Below the pieces are notes generated by a model. The model saw only the letters and a program-made list of their open reading frames with translations. It was not told the DNA's origin and did not search any database. This document shows positions 16,525 through 25,093 of a stretch of 64,000 nt of DNA, one piece after another. This DNA comes from PALSA-1004 sp041483135 (lineage in GTDB: Bacteria; Pseudomonadota; Gammaproteobacteria; Burkholderiales; SG8-41): NCBI GenBank assembly GCA_041483135.1, contig JBGPFE010000014.1, positions 22,136 through 86,135 on the forward strand, written 5' to 3'. Every line of letters begins with the position of its first letter. The stretch's first letter is position 1. The position numbers were made by a program, and so were the translations under genes.

Positions 16525-17280
16525 ATGGCCCACACCCTTGCCGGCGGCAATCTGACTTTCAACCCGCTCTACAAGGAAGTCAAGATCCGCATTACGCGCA
16601 GCCTGATCGCCGGCGAGTGGAAGCCGGGCAACGCGATCCCGAGCGAATCGCGGCTCGCCGAGCACTTCGACGTTTCGGTCGGCACCATCCGCAAAGCGAT
16701 CGACGAGCTGGTCGCGGAAAAAATCCTGGTGCGCCAGCAGGGTCGCGGCACCTTTGTCGCGACCCATACCGAGGACCGCCAGCTCTATTATTTTTTCCAC
16801 ATCGTCGGCAAGGACGGCAACAAGGAGCCGCCGACGCACGAGCTGTTGTCGTTTCACAAAGCCAGGGCCGACAGCGAGGCGGAACTGCGCTTGAGCGTCA
16901 GCCGCGGCGACCGCGTCTACCGCATCTACAATGTGCTGAAGCTCGCGGGCAAGCCGGTGTTATTCGACGAGATCGTGATTCCGGCAGCCCGCTTTCCCGA
17001 TCTGACCGAAGCCATCTTCGCCGCGCGCGAAGGCACGATCTACGGCTTATACCAGGCACGCTACGGCATAAACGTCGTGCGCATCAGCGAGCGATTGTCG
17101 GCCGCGCACCCCGATGCCCGAATTGCGGGCGTGCTCGGCATACGCGCGAGCAATCCGGTGCTCATCATCAAGCGCGTTGCCTATACCTATCATGATCAAC
17201 CGGTCGAACTGCGCACGAGCTGGGTCAATACCGAACGCCACGAGTATTTGAGCGATCTCTGGAAAAACGAGCGCCGCTGA
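16525..17280 (+). CDS. GntR-family transcriptional regulator, HutC type
   Basis: The 251-residue protein has an N-terminal winged helix-turn-helix (about residues 18-82, with IPSESRLAEHFDVSVGTIRK) followed by a UTRA ligand-binding domain from about residue 95 to the end. This is the HutC subfamily, which senses small metabolites such as sugar phosphates or urocanate. It is divergent from the lyase operon starting at 16346 and most likely controls it. Seven perfect GGTAATG repeats begin 7 bp after its stop. Confidence 0.92.
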   Translation: MAHTLAGGNLTFNPLYKEVKIRITRSLIAGEWKPGNAIPSESRLAEHFDVSVGTIRKAIDELVAEKILVRQQGRGTFVATHTEDRQLYYFFHIVGKDGNKEPPTHELLSFHKARADSEAELRLSVSRGDRVYRIYNVLKLAGKPVLFDEIVIPAARFPDLTEAIFAAREGTIYGLYQARYGINVVRISERLSAAHPDARIAGVLGIRASNPVLIIKRVAYTYHDQPVELRTSWVNTERHEYLSDLWKNERR

Positions 17281-17286
17281 GCGGCC

Positions 17287-17398
17287 GGTAATGGGTAATG
17301 GGTAATGGGTAATGGGTAATGGGTAATGGGTAATGGGAGACCTCATCACTCATCGCTCATCACTCATCGCTCATCACTCATAACCCATTACCCATCAC
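17287..17398. repeat. Heptad array pair B between GntR and TPR genes
   Basis: Bases 17287-17335 are seven perfect tandem copies of GGTAATG. Bases 17343-17398 are eight tandem seven-base units of the opposite sense, mostly TCATCAC and TCATCGC, finishing with CCATTAC and CCATCAC, which are the complement of the left arm. The array stops 3 bp before the stop codon of the minus-strand TPR gene, so it separates two converging genes. Confidence 0.9.
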
Positions 17399-17401
17399 CT
17401 T

Positions 17402-19093
17402 TCACAGTTTTTGCATTTCGCGGCGGATCAGCTCGAGTTTCTCCGGATCTTTCACATTTTTCTGCAGCCAGTTGAACTGCGTGCGCGCGTCATCCTTGAG
17501 GCCGGCCCGGCCCAGGTTGGCGGCGGCCGCAATCCGCGCGTTGATCGCAAAACTGTCGCCGGCGCGCGTCTCCTGCAGCAACGCGGCCTCGAGAAAATAA
17601 TCCGCGGCGGCCGAAAAATCGTTGAAAGTCTCGGCGATGCGGCCGAGCCCGAACAGTATTTCGCGCCGCTCGCGTGCTTCCGCGAGCGGCAGCAACACCC
17701 GGTACAACTCATCGGCCGATTTGTAGAACCCGGTGTCCTGCAGTTCCTGCACCGCCGCGACGGCACGCCGCATGACGTCGGCCGGCAGTGTTTTCTTGCC
17801 GGCGATCAATGCCCGCAACTCGTCGGCGCCGGGTCCGGCCGCGCCGGCGCGCACCAGCGCCTGCACAAGCCGGATGCGCCATTCGTCGGGCTCGAGCGCC
17901 GGCGGCGCGTTCAAGCCCTGCCAGTAACGCGCGGCGGCGGCCGGCTGATTGTTGTCGACCGCCAGGCTGCCGAGCAGGTAGCGTGCCTGCGGATCGAGCT
18001 GTGCGACCGGCAGGCGCGTCGCTTCGTCGAACAGGCGAATCGCGGTCAAGGCAAGCTTGCTGCCCTGCAGCGAGAATACCAGCTGCAGCTGCGCGCTCTG
18101 GCGCGTGCCGCGGATCTTGCTTTGCAGTGCGACGTAGGCAAAAAACGCGCGTGAGATGGTGGGGCTCGTGCCGGCGCGGCGCAACGCATAATCAGCCCAG
18201 CTCGCATCCTCGCCGAGCAGCAGCTGGTTTTGATTGGCGACTTCCTGCGCCGCGACGATGTAGGATTTCCACAGCTCCCCGGCAATCGCGGCGAGGCGCT
18301 CCGGCGGTTTATCGCCGGCGAGCTGCAGCAGGTTCTCGAGCGCCTCGACGTATAACACGCGGTCTTTCTGCAATGCCGCCGCGTGCTGCAGCACAATCCA
18401 GTAGGCGGCGGCTCCGCTATTTTTGGCGAGCGCCGCACGCGCTTGAGCGACCGCGGCATCCGGCATGATCAGCCTGGTCTCCAGCCGCATCAGCAGCTTG
18501 ACCGGGCTCGCCTCGTCGAGCTGCGAGAACCAATTGACCGCTTCTTTTTCCATGCCCACAGCGAGCAATGCGTCGACAAAGCGCGCCGCGGTATCGCGGT
18601 CGACGGGCTTGTAATCCTGCTGATAGCGCAGCATCAACGCAAACGCATCCTGCGGCTTGTCTTCGGCGAGATAGCTCTCGATCACCAGCAGTCGCGCCTG
18701 GCGCATTTCGTCCTCGGGCAACTCACGGCGCCAGATCAGGCGCGCCAGAAAATCGCGCGCGGCGGCGCTTTGCGACGTCGCAATCGCGGCGCGCGCGCCT
18801 TGCAGCAGGCACGCACGCACGACCTTTTCAGGGGCGTTCGGCGGCAGCGCCGCCACGCGCTGCGCGAGCTCCTGGTAACGGTTCAAACGGTACATCAGGA
18901 CGCAGCGCAACTGCTCCCAGTCGCCCCAGCGCGGCGCGGACGGCGCCGCGGGCTGCAAGTGCTCGATGCGCGAAAGCGCGATCTGCGGCGCGCCGGAATC
19001 GGCAAACCGCTGCGTGATCTCGATTGCATCGGGAATACCCTGGCCGATTGCCACGAGCGGCGGCAGCAAAACCAGAGCGGCGATGCGACGCAT
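17402..19093 (-). CDS. Secreted TPR-like helical repeat protein, unknown function
   Basis: The 563-residue protein starts at ATG 19093, where a signal peptide (MRRIAALVLLPPLVAIGQG) begins; a longer frame upstream lacks one. The rest is rich in Ala, Leu and Arg with helical hairpins of tetratricopeptide type, for example around DPQARYLLGSLAVDNNQPAAAARYW and the C-terminal third. Such proteins usually act as periplasmic or outer-membrane-associated scaffolds. I do not recognise a specific family. A terminator separates it from rplS upstream. Confidence 0.75.
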   Translation of the reverse strand: MRRIAALVLLPPLVAIGQGIPDAIEITQRFADSGAPQIALSRIEHLQPAAPSAPRWGDWEQLRCVLMYRLNRYQELAQRVAALPPNAPEKVVRACLLQGARAAIATSQSAAARDFLARLIWRRELPEDEMRQARLLVIESYLAEDKPQDAFALMLRYQQDYKPVDRDTAARFVDALLAVGMEKEAVNWFSQLDEASPVKLLMRLETRLIMPDAAVAQARAALAKNSGAAAYWIVLQHAAALQKDRVLYVEALENLLQLAGDKPPERLAAIAGELWKSYIVAAQEVANQNQLLLGEDASWADYALRRAGTSPTISRAFFAYVALQSKIRGTRQSAQLQLVFSLQGSKLALTAIRLFDEATRLPVAQLDPQARYLLGSLAVDNNQPAAAARYWQGLNAPPALEPDEWRIRLVQALVRAGAAGPGADELRALIAGKKTLPADVMRRAVAAVQELQDTGFYKSADELYRVLLPLAEARERREILFGLGRIAETFNDFSAAADYFLEAALLQETRAGDSFAINARIAAAANLGRAGLKDDARTQFNWLQKNVKDPEKLELIRREMQKL

Positions 19094-19136
19094 GCGCCTA
19101 TTGTAGGGGTTAACGCACACGAGCCCAAACGCGGGC

Positions 19137-19163
19137 AAAAAAAGACGGCTTGCGCCGCCTTTT
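19137..19163 (-). terminator. Rho-independent terminator after rplS
   Basis: On the minus strand AAAAGGCGGC and GCCGTCTTTT form a ten-base stem (one G-U pair) with a GCAA tetraloop, running into seven T. It lies 21 bp after the rplS stop and closes the rpsP-rimM-trmD-rplS operon. Confidence 0.88.
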
Positions 19164-19183
19164 CAATGACCACATGCGAAGAA

Positions 19184-19594
19184 TTATTTTGCGTCCGGCT
19201 GCTGCTCTTTTTCGACCGGCGGCAGAATGTCGTCGGCGCCGATCTCAAGGCGCTCCTTGATGCGCGCGGCCTTGCCCGACAGCTTGCGCAGGTAATAGAG
19301 CTTGGCGCGGCTGACGTCGCCTTTGCGCTTGACCTCGACCGACGCGATCAGCGGCGAATAAGTCTGGAAGGTGCGCTCGACGCCCTCACCCGATGAAATC
19401 TTGCGCACGATGAACGACGAGTTGAGCCCGCGGTTGCGTTTGGCGATCACCACGCCTTCGTAAGCCTGGACGCGCTTGCGGTCGCCTTCCACCACGTTGA
19501 CGTTCACCACCACGGTGTCGCCGGCCTTGAATTCGGGAACGTTTTTCCCGAGACGCGCGATTTCTTCGTTTTCCAGTTTCTGGATCAGGTCCAT
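19184..19594 (-). CDS. rplS: 50S ribosomal protein L19
   Basis: The 136-residue protein aligns over its length with bacterial L19: GDTVVVNVNVVEG, QAYEGVVIAKRNRG, VRKISSGEGVERTFQ and AKLYYLRKLSGKAARIKE. An acidic tail of about 20 residues extends past the E. coli end. Two starts are possible. ATG 19600 overlaps the trmD stop; ATG 19594 begins MDLIQKLE, as in other betaproteobacteria, and has the better distance from GGAGC. I chose the latter. Confidence 0.95.
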   Translation of the reverse strand: MDLIQKLENEEIARLGKNVPEFKAGDTVVVNVNVVEGDRKRVQAYEGVVIAKRNRGLNSSFIVRKISSGEGVERTFQTYSPLIASVEVKRKGDVSRAKLYYLRKLSGKAARIKERLEIGADDILPPVEKEQQPDAK

Positions 19595-19596
19595 GT

Positions 19597-20355
19597 TCAT
19601 GCTCCATTCAGTTCTTGCTTGAATTCTTCGAGCAGCCTGCGCTCGTCGTCCGACAGCACACGTTGCTGCAATAAATCCGGCCGCCGCTGCCAGGTTCGGC
19701 CCAACGCCTGCTTCAGCCGCCAGCGGCTGATTTCCGCATGGTTGCCCGACAGCAGCACCGCCGGCACCGGCCTGCCTTCGTACATTTCAGGCCGCGTATA
19801 GTGCGGGCAGTCGAGCAGCCCGTTCACGAACGAATCCTGGCTCGCCGACTCGGCATCGCCGAGCACCCCCGGCAATTGTCGCACGATGCAATCGATCACC
19901 ACCATCGCCGCCAGCTCGCCGCCCGACAGCACGTAATCCCCGATCGAGATTTCGTCGTCGACCTCGCGCGCAATCACGCGCTCGTCGATGCCTTCGTAGC
20001 GCCCGGCAAGCAGCACCACACCCTGTTGCGCCACCATTTCCATCACCAGCGCGTGGTTCAGCAACCGCCCCTGCGGCGTCAGGTGTATCACGCACGGCTT
20101 CTTCACTCCCGCGCTTTTCTGCCGCTGCCTGGCTGCCGCCACCGCCTTGCCTAGCGGCTCTGGCATCATCACCATTCCGGGGCCGCCGCCATATGGCCGG
20201 TCGTCAACGGTGCGGTAGGCGTTGCGCGCGAAATCGCGCGGATTCCACGCCACCAGCTGGTAAATCCCTTGTTCCCGCGCCCGGCCGATGACGCCCGCTT
20301 CGGCGACCGCGTCGAACATCTGCGGGAACAGCGTTATGACATCGAACTGAAGCAT
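19597..20355 (-). CDS. trmD: tRNA (guanine-N1)-methyltransferase TrmD
   Basis: The 252-residue SPOUT methyltransferase makes m1G37 in tRNA. The trefoil-knot SAM site is visible as LLAGRYEGIDERV, YVLSGGELAAM and VPAVLLSGNH. It starts MLQFDVITLFPQMFD, as usual for the family. Its ATG shares one base with the rimM stop (TGATG), and its own stop overlaps an ATG just before rplS. Confidence 0.97.
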   Translation of the reverse strand: MLQFDVITLFPQMFDAVAEAGVIGRAREQGIYQLVAWNPRDFARNAYRTVDDRPYGGGPGMVMMPEPLGKAVAAARQRQKSAGVKKPCVIHLTPQGRLLNHALVMEMVAQQGVVLLAGRYEGIDERVIAREVDDEISIGDYVLSGGELAAMVVIDCIVRQLPGVLGDAESASQDSFVNGLLDCPHYTRPEMYEGRPVPAVLLSGNHAEISRWRLKQALGRTWQRRPDLLQQRVLSDDERRLLEEFKQELNGA

Positions 20356-20855
20356 CAGTAGTCCCTGCCCCAGTCCACGCTGATCACGCCCGCCGTAAGA
20401 TCAACCCGCTTGATCGCGCTCGCTATGAACGGTATCAGCGTTTCGCGCTCATGGTCCTTGTCGCCGACCACAACCAGCACGTCGTTCGCGCCGGTCTGCA
20501 TGATCCGGGCAACCCGCCCGAATTCATGCTGCTCCCCATTCACGACTTTGAGGCCGATCAGATCGGCCCAGTAAAATTCACCGGCCGCGGCGCCCGGTAA
20601 TTGTTCGCGCGGCACTGCAATTTCGAACCCTTTCAACGCTGCCGCGGCTTCGCGGTCGTCGATACCTTCAAGATGCGCGACCAGCGTGTTGCCGTGGATC
20701 TTGGCCGCCGCGACCCGCATTTCGCGCCAGTCACCGTCACGCGCGAGCCACCACACCGGATAATCGCGCAGATTGCCGGGCTGCGCGGTCAGGGCGTATA
20801 TCTTGATCCAGCCCTTGACCCCGAATGGGACGGTCACCCGCCCCATCACTACCAT
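20355..20855 (-). CDS. rimM: 16S rRNA processing protein RimM
   Basis: The 166-residue protein binds ribosomal protein S19 and helps 30S maturation. The N-terminal RimM domain has MGRVTVPFGVKGWIKIYA and the C-terminal PRC-barrel has EFYWADLIGLKVVN. A longer frame reaches into rpsP, but ATG 20855, 5 bp after the rpsP stop, gives the family N-terminus; ATG 20846 is an alternative. It is the second gene of the rpsP-rimM-trmD-rplS operon. Confidence 0.96.
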   Translation of the reverse strand: MVVMGRVTVPFGVKGWIKIYALTAQPGNLRDYPVWWLARDGDWREMRVAAAKIHGNTLVAHLEGIDDREAAAALKGFEIAVPREQLPGAAAGEFYWADLIGLKVVNGEQHEFGRVARIMQTGANDVLVVVGDKDHERETLIPFIASAIKRVDLTAGVISVDWGRDY

Positions 20856-20859
20856 GCGC

Positions 20860-21114
20860 TCAGGCAGCTGGCTTGGCGCCGAACTGCTTGACGAGCCGCG
20901 CCGCTGTGTCGCTGATTTGGGCACCCTTGCTCTGCCAGTACGTGAGGCGCTCGGTCTGCACGCGGAACGTTTCCTGGCCAGCCGGTGCTTTGGGATTGTA
21001 AAAACCGATGCGCTCGATGAAGCGGCCATCGCGCGCGCGCTTCGAATCCGCGACCACCAGATTAAAAAACGGGCGCTTTTTGGCGCCGCCGCGTGCCAGT
21101 CTGATCACAACCAT
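20860..21114 (-). CDS. rpsP: 30S ribosomal protein S16
   Basis: The 84-residue S16 has the invariant start MVVIRLARGGAKKRPFF, then VADSKRARDGRFIERIGFYNP. It is of normal length and is the first gene of the operon. A good sigma-70 promoter lies about 35 bp upstream. Confidence 0.98.
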   Translation of the reverse strand: MVVIRLARGGAKKRPFFNLVVADSKRARDGRFIERIGFYNPKAPAGQETFRVQTERLTYWQSKGAQISDTAARLVKQFGAKPAA

Positions 21115-21149
21115 GGTAAATCCGACCCCGAAAATGCGGAAAGGGCGTG

Positions 21150-21179
21150 ATTTTACGCTAGTTTTTGCCCTTAACGCAA
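21150..21179 (-). promoter_or_regulatory. Sigma-70 promoter of the rpsP operon
   Basis: On the minus strand TTGCGT (21179-21174) and TAAAAT (21155-21150) are separated by 18 bp. The predicted start of transcription is about 30 bp before the rpsP ATG. Confidence 0.6.
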
Positions 21180-21307
21180 GACAAAGACCGGGGGCATGAA
21201 AATGGCGGCCGGCTTGCTGCTCTAATAGCGGCCCGGGGTACTAAGATATTGATTTCAAGATCAGAGGACAACAACGGAACGTGGCGATGCGGCTTATCAA
21301 GTCAAGT

Positions 21308-22672
21308 TCAGCGTATCCCGCCGGGAAACATCCCTTTCATCGACCGCATCATCTTCGCCATCCCGCCTTTCGCCATCATTTTCATCATTTTCTGGGTCTG
21401 CTCGAACTGGGCGAGCAGGCGGTTCACTTCCTGCACCGTGACGCCGGCGCCGGCGGCGATGCGGCGCTTGCGGGAGGCCTTGATCAATTCGGGCCTGGCG
21501 CGCTCCTGCGGCGTCATCGAATTGATGATGCCCTCGATGCGGCGGAGCTGCTTGTCGTCCATCTGCATCCCGACGCCACCCCGGCCGGCGGCCTGCGCAA
21601 GTTGCCCGGGCAATTTATCCAGCAGCGACGCGACGCCCCCCATTTTCTTCATCTGGCCTATCTGCTGCTTGAAATCCTCGAGGTCGAAGCCTTTTCCCGA
21701 CTTGACCTTCTGCGCGAATTTCTCGGCCTCGCCGCGGTCGACCGTGCGTTGCGCGTCCTCGATCAGCGACAGCACGTCGCCCATGCCGAGGATGCGCGAG
21801 GCCATGCGGTCGGGATGGAACGCCTCCAGGCCGGTGAGCTTTTCGCCGACGCCGGCGAACTTGATCGGCTTGCCGGTGACTTGCCGCACCGACAGCGCGG
21901 CACCACCGCGCGCGTCGCCGTCGAGCTTCGTCAGCACGACGCCGGTCAGCGGCAGCGCATCGGCAAACACCTTGGCGACGTTGACCGCATCCTGGCCCTG
22001 CATCGAATCGACGACGAACAGCGTCTCGATCGGCTTCAGCACCGCATGCAACTCACGAATCTCGCGCATCATTTCGTCGTCGATCGCGAGCCGGCCCGCG
22101 GTGTCGACGATCAGCACGTCGTGGTAATGCCTGCGCGCAAAATCGAGCGCTGCTGCCGCGATACCAGCCGGCTTCTGCCCGGGTTCCGACGGAAAGAAAT
22201 CGGTCTCCGTCTGCGCCGCGAGCATTTTCAGCTGCTCGATCGCGGCCGGGCGATAGACGTCGCAACTCACGAGCAGCACTTTCTTTTTCATCTGCTCATG
22301 CAACATCCTGGCAAGCTTGCCGCCGGTAGTGGTCTTGCCCGAACCCTGCAGGCCCGCCATCAGGATCACCGCCGGCGGTGTAGTCGCGAGATCGAGCTCG
22401 GCGCTGGTCTCGCCCATCAGCGCAATCAGCTCGCGGTGCACGACGCCGACCAGCGCCTGGCCCGGCGTGAGGCTCGCCATGACCTCCTGGCCGAGTGCGC
22501 GTTCGCGCACACGCGCGACGAAATCCCTGACCACCGGCAGCGCAACGTCGGCCTCGAGCAGCGCCATGCGCACTTCGCGCAGCGCGTCCTGAACGTTGGT
22601 TTCGGTGAGCCGCGCTTCGCCGCGCAGCGTCTTGATGACCTGCGACAGGCGGCCTGTCAGATTTTCAAACAT
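21308..22672 (-). CDS. ffh: Signal recognition particle GTPase Ffh
   Basis: The 454-residue SRP54 homologue has the N domain (1-85), then the GTPase G domain with GLQGSGKTTTGGKLA, DTAGRL and TKLDGDARGG, then the methionine-rich M domain that binds 4.5S RNA and signal peptides. A run of Met, Lys and Gly closes the protein (MMKMMAKGGMAKMMRSMKG). It acts in co-translational targeting to the inner membrane. It is divergent from the CcsA-like gene at 22729. Confidence 0.98.
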   Translation of the reverse strand: MFENLTGRLSQVIKTLRGEARLTETNVQDALREVRMALLEADVALPVVRDFVARVRERALGQEVMASLTPGQALVGVVHRELIALMGETSAELDLATTPPAVILMAGLQGSGKTTTGGKLARMLHEQMKKKVLLVSCDVYRPAAIEQLKMLAAQTETDFFPSEPGQKPAGIAAAALDFARRHYHDVLIVDTAGRLAIDDEMMREIRELHAVLKPIETLFVVDSMQGQDAVNVAKVFADALPLTGVVLTKLDGDARGGAALSVRQVTGKPIKFAGVGEKLTGLEAFHPDRMASRILGMGDVLSLIEDAQRTVDRGEAEKFAQKVKSGKGFDLEDFKQQIGQMKKMGGVASLLDKLPGQLAQAAGRGGVGMQMDDKQLRRIEGIINSMTPQERARPELIKASRKRRIAAGAGVTVQEVNRLLAQFEQTQKMMKMMAKGGMAKMMRSMKGMFPGGIR

Positions 22673-22728
22673 CGTGACCCTGGAATTTCCTCTGGTGTAG
22701 ACTGGGAACGATTGCCGCGCTTGATAGC

Positions 22729-23547
22729 ATGCCCGACCTCGTATTCTATCTGATCACCTCGCTTGCGTACGCGGCGCTTGCCGCGTACTTCTGGCGCACG
22801 CGCTGGACGGCGCCCGCGGCCCGCGACAATCCGAAAACGCTCGAACACCTCGCCGTGCTGGTGCCGCTCATGCTGCACGCAACGCTACTCTACGATTCGG
22901 TGTTCGCTGGCGGCGGCATGCATCTCGGGGTCGGCAACGCGGTGTCCGCCATCGTTTGGCTCACCGTGCTGATCTACTGGCTCGGCAACTTCTTTTACAA
23001 CGTGGAGGGCCTGCAGGCGATGGTAATGCCCGTCGCGGCCGTGTGCGCTCTATTGCCCGCGCTGTTTCCTTCGATGCGCGCATTACCCAACACCGAACTC
23101 GCGGCATTCAAGGCGCACCTGCTGATCTCGATGCTCGCCTACAGCCTGTTTACCATCGCTTCGCTGCACGTGTTGCTGATGGCGCTGCTCGAGCGCCGGC
23201 TGCACGGCGGCGAGTTGCCTGCCATGCTGCAAAAATTGCCGCCGCTGCTGACCATGGAAACATTGCTGTTTCGCATCATCACTGCCGGTTTCGTGCTGCT
23301 GACGCTGACGCTCGCGACCGGCATCGTGTTTTCCGAGGAACTGTTCGGAAAAGCGATGCGTTTCAATCACAAGACCGTGTTCGGCATTTTGTCGTGGCTC
23401 ATCTTCGCCGCACTGCTCGGCGGCAGACAGCTCTATGGGTGGCGCGGGCGAATAGCGGTGCGCTGGACGCTGACCGGATTCCTGATGCTGGTGCTCGCCT
23501 ACATCGGCAGCAAATTCGTGCTCGAAGTGATCCTTGGAAGAGCGTGA
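22729..23547 (+). CDS. CcsA/YpjD-like cytochrome c assembly-family membrane protein
   Basis: The 272-residue protein has about eight helices and the CcsA/CcmC fold. It resembles YpjD (CorE), the inner-membrane protein usually encoded next to ffh and a CNNM/CorC protein, as here. The last helix LVLAYIGSKFVLEVIL is characteristic. True CcsA carries haem to periplasmic cytochrome c; for YpjD the role is unclear. The TGA stop lies inside the first unit of a heptad repeat array. Confidence 0.85.
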   Translation: MPDLVFYLITSLAYAALAAYFWRTRWTAPAARDNPKTLEHLAVLVPLMLHATLLYDSVFAGGGMHLGVGNAVSAIVWLTVLIYWLGNFFYNVEGLQAMVMPVAAVCALLPALFPSMRALPNTELAAFKAHLLISMLAYSLFTIASLHVLLMALLERRLHGGELPAMLQKLPPLLTMETLLFRIITAGFVLLTLTLATGIVFSEELFGKAMRFNHKTVFGILSWLIFAALLGGRQLYGWRGRIAVRWTLTGFLMLVLAYIGSKFVLEVILGRA

Positions 23548-23703
23548 AACGTGAGCGGTGAAAAATGAAAAGTAACGGCGGAAAAATTTGCGAGCCCCTG
23601 ACCATGCGACATTCATTTCACGTTTCACATTTCACGTTTCACTCGCAGTCCTGACAGCGCACTCCCCGCCTCTCGCCTCACTCCTCTCGCCTCTCTCGCC
23701 CCA
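23544..23703. repeat. Heptad array pair C between ypjD-like and CNNM genes
   Basis: Degenerate left units run from 23544 (GTGAAAC, GTGAGCG, GTGAAAA, ATGAAAA). The right arm at 23616-23643 is four units, TTTCACG or TTTCACA/T, the reverse complement of GTGAAA. A third tract at 23667-23701 repeats CGCCTCT/CGCCTCA in the same 7-bp phase up to the next ATG. The first unit contains the stop of the upstream gene. Confidence 0.8.
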
Positions 23704-24996
23704 ATGGACGACATCCCGTTATCAGCGCAGCTCAGCGCGCTCGCCATCCTGCTGCTGATGTCCGCGTTTTTCTCGCTCGCCGAAACCAGCATGATGGCGT
23801 TGAACCGCTATCGGCTGAAGGCACTGGTGCGGCTCGGCAGCCGCGGCGCCAAGCTGACGACGGAGTTGCTGGCCCATACCGATCGCCTGCTTGGCGTGAT
23901 CCTGCTCGGCAACACCCTAGTGGCCGCCGGCGCTGCGACGCTCGCGGCCCTCATCGCGCACACCCTGTGGGGCGATCACCGGTGGGTCCCGGCGGCGAGC
24001 GCGGTCGGGGTGACCTTCGCGCTGCTGATCGTGTCCGAAATCACGCCCAAAGTCATCGGCGCGAGCTACGCGGAACAGATCGCGCTGCCAATCGCGTTCG
24101 TGCTGAAGCCGCTGCTGACGGCCCTTTACCCGATGGTGTGGTTCGCCAACCTGTTCGTGCACGCACTGCTGTGGCTGTTCCGGCTTAAATCTGCGAGCTC
24201 GGTGGACAGCAAACTGACTCCGGAAGAGCTGCGCACGCTGGTGCTCGAGGCCGGCAACTACATCCCGAAAAAGCACCAAAGCATTCTGCTCAACCTGTTC
24301 GACCTCGAAAGCATCACGGTCGACGATGTGATGACGCCGCGCAACCAGATCGAGGCGATCGATATCGATGCGCCGCCCGATGTCATGCGACAGCAGATCG
24401 CGACCGCCTATCACCGCCGGCTGCCGGTATATCAGGGCCAGCCCGACAATATCATCGGCATCATAACCGTGCGCAAGGTGCTCATCGTGAGCCAGGACGC
24501 CGAGCTCGCTGCAGATCACTTGCGACAGACCATGCGCGAACCGTATTTCGCGCCGTCGGGCACGCCGCTGTTCACCCAGTTGCAACAGTTCCTGGAAATT
24601 CAGGACCGCCTGTGCTTTGTAGTGGATGAGTACGGCGAACTAATGGGGCTGCTTACGCTCGAGGACATCGTCGAAGAGTTGATCGGCGAATTCGCGACTC
24701 ACTCGCCATTGCAGCCGGCGCGCTTCAGCCGCCAGGATGACGGCACCTACCTCGCCGAAGGCGGCAGCCTGCTGCGCGAATTGAACCGCAAACTCGGCTA
24801 CCGTTTCCCGCTCGACGGGCCGAAAACGCTCAACGGGTTGATTCTTGAGCACCTGCAGGACATCCCGCAACCCGGCACCAGCCTCAAAATCGCCGGCCTG
24901 AAAATGGATATCATGCAAACTCAGGATCGCGTCGTAAAAGCGGTGCGCCTGGCTGCGCCTGCCGACCTCACAGCCCCCCCGACCGGCGATCATTAA
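23704..24996 (+). CDS. CNNM/HlyC-CorC family transporter-like protein
   Basis: The 430-residue inner-membrane protein has an N-terminal DUF21/CNNM membrane domain (about 5-180, with FFSLAETSMMALNRYRL), then a CBS pair (about 200-330, with VMTPRNQIEAID and FVVDEYGELMGLLTLEDI) and a C-terminal CorC_HlyC domain. Relatives include magnesium/cobalt efflux or Mg2+ homeostasis proteins. It commonly follows the ypjD-like gene, as here. The gap after it holds a GC-rich hairpin (25008-25025). Confidence 0.92.
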   Translation: MDDIPLSAQLSALAILLLMSAFFSLAETSMMALNRYRLKALVRLGSRGAKLTTELLAHTDRLLGVILLGNTLVAAGAATLAALIAHTLWGDHRWVPAASAVGVTFALLIVSEITPKVIGASYAEQIALPIAFVLKPLLTALYPMVWFANLFVHALLWLFRLKSASSVDSKLTPEELRTLVLEAGNYIPKKHQSILLNLFDLESITVDDVMTPRNQIEAIDIDAPPDVMRQQIATAYHRRLPVYQGQPDNIIGIITVRKVLIVSQDAELAADHLRQTMREPYFAPSGTPLFTQLQQFLEIQDRLCFVVDEYGELMGLLTLEDIVEELIGEFATHSPLQPARFSRQDDGTYLAEGGSLLRELNRKLGYRFPLDGPKTLNGLILEHLQDIPQPGTSLKIAGLKMDIMQTQDRVVKAVRLAAPADLTAPPTGDH

Positions 24997-25007
24997 CCAG
25001 TGCCAAA

Positions 25008-25025
25008 CCGGCTTTACAAAGCCGG
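25008..25025. terminator. Hairpin after the CNNM gene
   Basis: CCGGCTTT and AAAGCCGG form a perfect eight-base stem with a two-base loop, 11 bp after the stop. There is no T-run, so termination would need another factor; it may only protect the 3' end. Confidence 0.4.
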
Positions 25026-25053
25026 CGCGCACGGGCATCATGGTATGGGATTG

Positions 25054-25077
25054 CAATCTAACCGATTGGTTAGATTG
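25054..25077. promoter_or_regulatory. Perfect 10-bp inverted repeat upstream of pilC
   Basis: CAATCTAACC and GGTTAGATTG are exact reverse complements separated by GATT, only 17 bp before the pilC ATG. It could be an operator or an RNA hairpin that affects the pilC leader. Confidence 0.45.
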
Positions 25078-25093
25078 GATTTATGGGAGAAGC

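Noticed and set aside
17287..17398. CRISPR array
   Set aside because: Units are 7 bp with no spacers, far too short for CRISPR, and no cas genes are present.
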